This document shows positions 8,187 to 13,427 of a DNA stretch of 13,427 nucleotides, one piece after another. The notes beneath the pieces are model-generated. The model saw only the letters and a program-made list of their open reading frames with translations, made no database searches and was not told the origin of the DNA. The translations under genes were made by a program, and so were the position numbers. This stretch comes from Brachionus koreanus. Taxonomy: Eukaryota; Rotifera; Eurotatoria; Ploima; Brachionidae. The DNA is taken from the NCBI GenBank assembly GCA_016987375.1, contig PJRA01000005.1, positions 486,233-499,659 on the forward strand. Direction: 5' to 3'. Every line of letters begins with the position of its first letter. Position 1 is the first letter of the stretch.

Positions 8187-8414
8187 CTCATCAAAAATTT
8201 TATAAATTGTTCATTAAATATTAAACCTTTTTCATCTAAAACAAACAGGTCTTTAAATTTGTAAAATTTAGAATAATTTTGTGTGATTAATAATTGTTGT
8301 GTTTCAGTTTTAGGGAACTCACCAACATGTGATTTATTAATAACATATAAATCTATGTTTTCAGATAGTTTATTTCTAAAATATAATATAATAAAGAATA
8401 AAGAAGTGGCGCCA
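8187..8414 (-). CDS. Probable internal coding exon of an unidentified gene (exon n-1)
   Basis: On the minus strand the acceptor is a long T tract ending CTAACTCAG at 8415. The donor is GAG|GTATGT with GT at 8186-8185, close to the metazoan consensus. The 228-nt exon begins and ends in phase 2 and encodes 75 full codons without a stop: GATSLFFIILYFRNKLSEN, IDLYVINKSHVGEFPKT, then ETQQLLITQNYSKFY, KFKDLFVLDEKG and LIFNEQFIKFLM. A nearer AG at 8376 could start a shorter exon in the same frame but has a poor pyrimidine tract. The opening segment loosely resembles a Rossmann beta-alpha-beta start (YFRNKL...IDLYV...HVG), as in FAD-linked oxidoreductases. The GxGxxG motif and the terminal acidic residue are not visible, so I assign no function. 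Upstream exons lie beyond the foldback element or outside my reading. Confidence 0.5.
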
Positions 8415-8575
8415 CTGAGTTAGAAAAAAAAAGTAAAATTGTAATCAAAGCTTGAATAAGTATTATAAGATGGCACGTTGAAGTGACATGAGACTAATAA
8501 GCTTGTAAATATACATGTGTATATAGATTGAATGCTTAATTTTAAATAAATTTGTAAACAAATGTATAGGACCAG

Positions 8576-9331
8576 GGCAATGTGAAATCTTAGTACAAAA
8601 ATTACAGTACAAAAAGGAAAAACTAAATAATTTTTTTTCTAGTTGTGCAAAAATGGTTCTTTAAACAGTACAATGTTGTACAATTATTCTAAATTCTGCA
8701 AATACTTTTCATTTCTCTGTAAAATGCACATAATTAAAAAAACATTTGAAATATAATTTGTACTAAATTGCACAGTTTTTGCAGAGCTTAGAATTCGTTT
8801 GTACAAACTTGTACAGTCTAACCTTGTTATTACAGTCCTCAAATATTCGGAATTTTCGGAATACCGACAAAATTTTAAATTCCCATTACATCAATAATCT
8901 ATTCAATACAAAAATATGCATACTTTTTATCAACGAATTGTACTTGTTAGATTAAAAAATTAAACTTAGATATAATCATATGGCTCCAAATAATAAACGA
9001 TTAAGAACTTATCTCACTCTCGATTAAAAAAGATATATATTTTATAATTTTTTGTAATAACTAATCTATACCGTTAATTATGAAAATATTTGATACTAAA
9101 TAAAATTTTGTACATAAAAATTCTTTTATTCCGACATTTTTTAGAAATTTATTAATTCTGGATTATTAAGTGTCCGGAATTCTCTATAATACGACATAAT
9201 CAGACTCTCCGAACATGGTCATATTAACAAGGTTACACTGTACAACATTGTACTGTTAGCAGAACCATTTTTGCACAACTAGAAAAATAATTATATAGTT
9301 TTTTCTTTTTGTACTAAGATTTCACATTACC
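8576..9331. mobile_element. Foldback (long inverted repeat) element, interrupted by a MITE
   Basis: The left arm starts GGCAATGTGAAATCTTAGTAC at 8576. The right arm read inward from 9331 is GGTAATGTGAAATCTTAGTAC. Both arms continue through CTAGTTGTGCAAAAATGGTTCT and CAGTACAATGTTGTACA. With the MITE at 8814-9240 and one TA removed, the element is 327 bp. The inverted match then extends further inward, with TTTGCAGAGCTTAGAAT at 8778-8794 opposing 8687-8703. The left arm has an extra ATTACAGTACAAAAA-type duplication. GTACA/TGTAC motifs recur throughout. No clear target duplication was seen; CCAG at both edges is a weak candidate. It would lie in the intron 5' of the 8187-8414 exon if that gene is real. 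Confidence 0.8.
8814..9240. mobile_element. pogo/Tigger-like MITE nested in the foldback element
   Basis: The left end reads CAGTCTAACCTTGTTATTAC, and the right end read inward from 9240 is CAGTGTAACCTTGTTAATAT, with 15 of the first 16 bases identical. A further weak inverted match is at TTCGGAA/TTCGGAG. TA flanks both ends (8812-8813, 9241-9242), giving a TA target duplication. A CAGT start with AACCT..GTTA and subterminal CGGAA motifs is typical of pogo/Tigger members of the Tc1/mariner superfamily. It is 427 bp with no transposase frame, hence non-autonomous. Joining the flanks at one TA restores TTGTACAACATTGTACTG, the exact complement of the left arm of the host element, so the boundaries are well supported. 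Confidence 0.85.
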
Positions 9332-10233
9332 AGAAACAGACGTGTAGCTAGTGAAATACTAGAAAACCGACTGCACTATCCTACAATAATTAGCTTATTC
9401 TTTTTCTGAAGCATTTTTTTTTCATCATAAAATAAGCTAATAACGTTTTTTGAGTAAAGTTTTGATTAATGATTTTTTTGAGAGAACTGCTTTACTCTTT
9501 AAAATCAAATATGAAATATTTTTTACACTGATAATAAGTAAAAATTTTGATTAGAGATTCATTAGGCTAAATTAAAGATATAGCAGAATTTAAAAGTTCT
9601 TTTACAATGCAAATAACTGCTTAATTAAGATATTTTTTTCTAATCTAATAGGAAATTCGAACCATTAAAAGATATTTAACATTTTTATGTTACATAATAA
9701 CTTACTGGTTTGACTTTTAAACCAGTATTTTTAATTTTATTTGTTAATAATTTAATACTAAAATTAGCCCGCTTTCATTTTAGATATTTTAAAGACTAAT
9801 TTGCAGTTAAACTCTGATAATTTTTATTTTTTTTACTTTTAATATTTAGCTTGATTTTTGAAAAAAAAATAAAATCTATTTCAAAAAAATGTTTTCTTAG
9901 AATACAAAGTGATGTCTATTTTGACACTCCATTCATTTTATCCAGTTTAGTAAAGATTATTGATAAAAAAAAATGCCTTGTTTGCAGATTACGCACTGTA
10001 ATCATTAAGAGTAGCTTTTTAGATGTAAAGCAATAGTGGACAGTGAACACAAAGTAAAAATAAGAAGAAAAACCATCTAATTAGAAAATAAAATATTGAA
10101 AAACAAAATTCCAATATCATTGTCGGATCCATCAAAACATGAAAATAGACAGAATTGAATGATCTTCAAAATTGAAATGTCTAATTTTTTGTTTACTTAA
10201 TTTTAAAAATTTTATATGAAAACTACAAATTAA
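9332..10233. other. AT-rich stretch with short hairpins, no supportable gene
   Basis: An 11-bp perfect stem (ATTAGCTTATT at 9389-9399, complement at 9431-9441) and a 9-bp stem (TACTGGTTT at 9703-9711, complement at 9719-9727) stand out. A plus-strand open frame at 9895-10036 follows a TTTTCTTAG acceptor-like site, but nothing else supports it as an exon. Confidence 0.45.
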
Positions 10234-10332
10234 AGCTCTGAATACGGTTGTTAACTCTTGGATGAAAGATTTTTTAAAAGTTTCATCACTCTTGATGAGA
10301 AGTGGATCTACTTATTACTGATCTACTATTAA
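10234..10332 (+). pseudogene. mariner-like transposase relic (first catalytic Asp region)
   Basis: The frame 10234-10332 contains LLDERFFKSFITLDEKWIYL, which matches the mariner segment R-x-x-F-L-x-R-I-V-T-G-D-E-K-W-I-x-Y carrying the first catalytic aspartate. One TAA (10252-10254) lies inside and a TAA ends it. Sequence on either side does not continue the transposase recognisably. This is the stretch just N-terminal to that preserved at 1017-1317, but the two lie 9 kb apart, so they are separate copies or rearranged pieces. Confidence 0.7.
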
Positions 10333-10400
10333 TTCAATTCTCATAGACAAACAAAAATAAGTTCAAAGAATAACAGAAAAGTAAAATTTCAAAAATTTCA
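10328..10400 (+). repeat. Direct repeat, copy 1
   Basis: It shares ATTAATYCAATKCTCATAG, then ACAAACAAAAATAAGTT and AACAGAAAAGTAAAATTT, with 10766-10829. It carries nine extra bases (CAAAGAATA region) that copy 2 lacks. Same orientation, offset 438 bp. Confidence 0.85.
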
Positions 10401-11240
10401 AATTTGATTAAAATGCGCATTTGAATTTTGAAATTAATTTTAAATTACAATCCTTTTCAACTGTTTAAAAATAAAGCTTTGAAATGTTACAGAAATTTGT
10501 AAATCTGCGATGAAATTTAATTACGCATTTTAAAAATTATTGATCAAATTTGAAAAATGAAATTTGTTGAAGATCAACTAGTTATTGCTTTTTTTATTGA
10601 TAAATTAAAAAAAGTTTTAAAAAACGCAAAATTTTTTTACTCTCTAATATCTTTTACGTTTCAAATTTTTAAATAAATACTCTATAAAGTCTATTGCTAT
10701 TTTTTATGATTTCTAAGTTAACAGATTAACCATATGTTCACTTTTATGTAATTTTATTTTAAATTATTAATCCAATGCTCATAGACAAACAAAAATAAGT
10801 TAACAGAAAAGTAAAATTTGAAAATTTCGAACAGGTGTCAAATGAATACAATTAATTTCTAAGAAAATAAAAACTAAAATGAAAAATTAATTACAATCAA
10901 GAAATTGGCTCTTTCATTTTGATTTTTTAATACCTAGAGAACAAAAATATTTTAAAGTGCTTCACAAATCAAATTTTCTAAAAATTTTTTCTAGGCATTG
11001 GAAAAGTTTACCGAACTGTTAAGTATTTGTTTTCTTGGTTTTTTTTTTGAAATTTATTATTATATTTTAAAAAAATTTGGCTGTTTAACTAAAAATAGAA
11101 AAAATATTTTAAACACAAATGTTTTGATGCACACATAAATTGTTTTAAGAAAAATTCCAAAAAATTTGATTTTACAATTAATTAATTTTTTGCATCTAAA
11201 TTTTACTCTTTAGTTTGCTAAAAAAATATAAAGTCAATAA
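10333..11240. other. AT-rich stretch carrying repeats, no gene seen
   Basis: It includes the two direct-repeat copies and a loose inverted repeat. TTCAAATTTGATTAAAATGCG at about 10397 opposes CGCATTTTAAAAATTATTGA-TCAAATTTGAA ending near 10554, with an insertion in the second arm. No coding frame is supportable. Confidence 0.45.
10766..10829 (+). repeat. Direct repeat, copy 2
   Basis: This is the shorter copy of the 10328-10400 repeat. CTCATAGACAAACAAAAATA and AACAGAAAAGTAAAATTT are identical to copy 1, with a 9-base gap between them. Confidence 0.85.
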
Positions 11241-11324
11241 TTTAAAAACAAATGACAGTTCTAACAATATTTCAGCTATTAATAAACTCAATTATTCTTT
11301 GGATTACTTGAATAGATTTAAAAA
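11241..11324 (+). repeat. Dispersed repeat, copy B
   Basis: This is the counterpart of 882-955. It has TTTAAAAACAAA, an extra 13-base spacer, ATTTCAGCTATTAATAAACTC, and then GGATTACTTGAATAGATTT. The last part matches copy A at 18 of 19 bases. It reads open in one frame (SAINKLNYSLDYLNRF), whereas copy A has a stop, so it may be part of a decayed coding element of unknown type. Confidence 0.6.
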
Positions 11325-12508
11325 CAAAACTTCATAAAAATAAAAAACGCATAAATTGATCTAGCAAATAAAGATACTTTTAGAAAAATCTCATAACTAT
11401 TTAATTAGAGATGCTAATCAGAAAAAAAATAAATACATAAAAATCAAGATTAAGACTTTTTAAATTTTCGACTTGAAAAATTAGATCTAATATAATAAAT
11501 TAGAATCAATACACAAGAGATAATTCGATTACTAATTTTTTTCATGTTTTTGTTGTCCTGTGAATTTAAATTTTTCTCTCATGAAATAAACAAAATTAGA
11601 GAAATTTTCTAATGAGATTGATTTAATTAGAATTGATCCTATAAGACTTGAAATACAACAACAAAAAAACTGAGCATAGTCTATTATAGTTTATGCCAAA
11701 AATTATCATCAGAAATATTTAAATTAAAAAAATGCACTTTAGACTCTCTATTGAGATAATTGACTTTAGAATTTATTTTCGTTTTTTTTTCTAGAATTAT
11801 TATGTAAGAATTTATATTTCCTAAATATTTTTTTTAGAAATGACTAAGCATGAAAATTTTTTTGTTTAAAGAATTTTCGATTTTATTATCATTACATAAT
11901 TTTTGTATCAAAAACTTGCTAAATTTCCAATAATTTAGCAAGTTTGTGAAGTCAAGGTTAAAAAACATAGATTCAAAAAACTCAAATATCCATTTATTTA
12001 AATGAACGCCTATTAGGCGATGTAAAAAAACAAGACAAAAATTAATTTTCAAAAAATTTCCGCTTTGAATTCTTCTATAATCTTGCTTGTTTGGTTTATC
12101 AAATAAAACTTCTGTTTGTACATTTGTATAAGCTAATGCAACCTTTTACCAAATTACTAACTTATACTAGCTCTACAGCTTGTCCTTTTTCTTTATTTAA
12201 AATTCTATAGGCTTTTAAATGGAACATTAAACAGTGTCGCATTATCCTAATCAGTTACAGTTCAGTGTTTGTAGAAATTAATTTAAATTTCAGAAATAAA
12301 GAATAAGAAATTGGAGCCAAAGATTCAAACTTTTAGGAAACCGTAGAGATCCATAAAAGTAATAAAGATCCACCAAGCTTCAAGTAATCTCCTTATTTTA
12401 TTGGAATAAAGAATAAAACAAATAAAACTCAAAATATTAATGAAAAAAAAGTATCACCAAACTCGTGATCCTTATTTTAAAAAAAACTAATATTTTGTAC
12501 CGGCTAAA
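11325..12508. other. AT-rich stretch with one strong hairpin, no supportable gene
   Basis: Several open frames of 40-75 codons occur on the minus strand (for example 11834-12052 and about 12320-12480), but none shows a recognisable motif or convincing splice borders. The 13-bp hairpin at 11912-11945 lies here. The last part (12300-12508) may belong to the LINE relic that begins at 12509. Confidence 0.45.
11912..11945. other. Perfect 13-bp hairpin with 8-base loop
   Basis: AAACTTGCTAAAT at 11912-11924 is the exact reverse complement of ATTTAGCAAGTTT at 11933-11945, with loop TTCCAATA. No T run or gene context gives it a role. Confidence 0.7.
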
Positions 12509-12932
12509 ATGGACACCATAAATCTGGTAGCAAACCTTTGAAAAAGCTGAAAAAGTTTAGAGGATTCGTCATTTGAAGAACAAGAGGAAAAAAACACTCG
12601 ACTTATCTGCTTGTCTAGCCAAAAAATTGAATCTGAACCGACAATCGTTTGCAACATTTTTGAAGACAATTTTTGTAGACAAGAGCAAGTATTTAAAGAG
12701 CAGAATGAACCAAATTTTGATGATTAGTTTAGGCTTACAATTGAAAATATTTAAAAACTCAATCAACAACACAGAAATTATTCCAATCTATAATGAAGAA
12801 ATAGAATCAATTTTAAAAAACTTATGACGTAAAGAGGCCCCAGGAGAAGATTTTATTTGAAAAAATGTTTTAAATTACTTCCTACTAGCTATTTCTATAT
12901 ACTATCAGACAATGTTTTCATTGCCTGTGTGA
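12509..12932 (+). pseudogene. LINE relic: linker and N-terminal reverse-transcriptase segment
   Basis: Frame 2 (12509-12727) reads MDTINLVANL, then SLEDSSFEEQEEKNTRLICL, KIESEPTIVCNIFEDNF and QNEPNFDD. This is the usual LINE linker, in which W.LVKSL.G.S is followed by a block on entering nascent strands (I.DP...A..F..F). After a frameshift, frame 3 (about 12730-12932) gives EIIPIYNEEIESILKNL, a TGA, RKEAPGEDFI, another TGA, then KNVLNYF and AISIYYQTMFSLPV. KNLK.GKAPGED.I is the hallmark start of the LINE reverse-transcriptase domain. The catalytic core (FADD region) is absent; readable sequence stops before about 13025. Stops and frameshifts show it is dead. It is probably from the same broad family as the 1-536 relic, but not the same copy. 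Confidence 0.8.
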
Positions 12933-13029
12933 AAAAATCTTTCATGCCAAACTCTGGGAAAAAATACAAAACAGCCTATTAAAACAATTTAATAGAGATT
13001 TGCTCTTGCTTACAATAAAAAAGTTTTTT

Positions 13030-13250
13030 TCAATTCAGTTCCTGATTAAATCCATGTTCGTAACCAATAAATTTGTCTTCTAGGTTTTTGGCAGTTAATC
13101 TTGACCTATTTGGTCGGTTTATATAACCAGATTTAGAAAAAAAGACCGCTTAACTGGTCTTAAAGAAGCTGGAATCGATAAGAATTTTTGTGCTAGTGTT
13201 GCTAGTGCCGAAATTTTAAATCCTGACTAATTTTAAGAACTTGTTATTTT
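13030..13250 (-). pseudogene. hAT transposase relic, C-terminal dimerisation domain
   Basis: On the minus strand the frame from about 13214 reads ISALATLAQKFLSIPASLRP. This matches the hAT C-terminal signature YP.L..LA...L.IPATS.PSER.FS, followed here by VKRSFFLNLV. After a frameshift near 13120 it reads NRPNRSRLTAKNLEDKF, the hAT segment (D-K-R)NRL.PE.....LLF, and ends at a TGA (13030-13032). Upstream, NNKFLKLV in another frame fits the W...N...YP lead-in. The conserved S-E-R is changed to V-K-R. Only this C-terminal tip is present; the rest is cut off by the LINE 3' end at 13270 or lies outside the window. Confidence 0.75.
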
Positions 13251-13272
13251 TTTCTTCATTTTAATCATTTAA

Positions 13273-13427
13273 TTTTTTTTTCCTTATTCACTCCTTGTGG
13301 AGCATAGGGTCATTACTTTTGATTTCCACTCAAGTCGATCATTCGCCTTCACCCTTGCTTCTAATTCAATTTTCAAGGTTAATCAACAGGCTAGTGCCCT
13401 TATCGTAATCGACTGATTAACACTTCA
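13273..13427 (-). pseudogene. 3' end of a second LINE, minus strand, with short A tail
   Basis: On the minus strand, ELEARVKANDRLEWKSKVM, then TLCSTRSE, ends at TAA 13284-13286. This resembles the common LINE ORF2 C-terminus DR..W..LV..LC. An in-frame TGA at 13383-13385 shows decay. Directly after the stop comes GG and nine A (13273-13281), then AT-rich sequence, a plausible remnant of the poly(A) tail. It enters from the right edge. The region is less AT-rich than its neighbours, suggesting a younger insertion. Confidence 0.55.

Noticed and set aside
8187..8414. Assignment of the exon to prenylcysteine oxidase or another FAD enzyme
   Set aside because: The beta-alpha-beta resemblance lacks the GxGxxG motif and the acidic ribose-binding residue, so it is too weak to name.
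9851..10036. 61-codon plus-strand frame with an acceptor-like TTTTCTTAG before 9895
   Set aside because: There is no matching donor, stop or poly(A) logic and no recognised motif, so it may be chance in AT-rich DNA.
11834..12052. 72-codon minus-strand frame
   Set aside because: It has Phe/Leu/Asn-rich composition typical of translated AT-rich DNA, runs through the 13-bp hairpin, and shows no motif or splice borders.
12487..12772. Two minus-strand frames over the right-hand LINE relic, and the plus-strand frame from 12573
   Set aside because: The minus frames are antisense to the LINE coding sequence. The first half of the plus frame is out of phase with the LINE reading; only its second half (KNL before GKAPGED) is real and is included in the relic.
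13033..13090. Possible continuation of the plus-strand LINE reverse transcriptase (a loose match to the LxxxQFGF region)
   Set aside because: The same bases read on the minus strand give the hAT segment NRSRLTAKNLEDKF, a much better and directional match.
1..13427. A novel defence, CRISPR, toxin or other undescribed system
   Set aside because: The window shows a eukaryotic G-protein regulator gene, two unidentified spliced tails and ordinary transposon relics. There are no regular spaced repeats, operon or effector genes.

Overview
The window is strongly AT-rich eukaryotic DNA. One clear single-copy animal gene, spliced-looking exons with GT/AG borders, AATAAA poly(A) signals and many decayed transposons all point to a metazoan, most likely an AT-rich invertebrate. 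A rotifer such as Brachionus would fit the base composition and the LINE-like sequences, but the species cannot be fixed from the sequence. There is no bacterial gene organisation, CRISPR array or operon.

Layout, left to right. 1-536: decayed 3' end of a LINE retrotransposon (+). 1017-1317: decayed mariner transposase fragment (+). 2077-4192: the Ric-8 (synembryn) gene on the minus strand, with an uninterrupted 669-codon CDS, a poly(A) signal and a possible splice acceptor just 5' of the ATG. 4751-4956: a probable terminal exon, with poly(A) signals, of a second minus-strand gene that I cannot name. 4992-6198: a Tc1-like element with a nearly full-length but broken transposase (-) and degenerate inverted ends. 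6692-7127: a short non-autonomous element with 28-bp perfect inverted ends, 10-of-11-bp flanking repeats and a (TAG)14 microsatellite. 7702-8414: two probable exons of a third minus-strand gene, joined in phase across a 373-bp intron. 8576-9331: a foldback element split by a 427-bp pogo-like MITE inserted at a TA. 10234-10332: a second mariner fragment (+). 10328-10829: a pair of direct repeats. 12509-13427: three different transposon relics end to end, namely LINE reverse transcriptase (+), hAT transposase C-terminus (-) and another LINE 3' end (-).

All three host-gene candidates lie on the minus strand. Only Ric-8 can be assigned a function: chaperone and nucleotide-exchange factor for heterotrimeric G-protein alpha subunits. 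The rest is intron or intergenic DNA built largely from old mobile elements. I found no evidence for a novel functional system. The most informative observations are the unannotated spliced exons and the nested insertion whose empty site can be reconstructed from the opposite arm.
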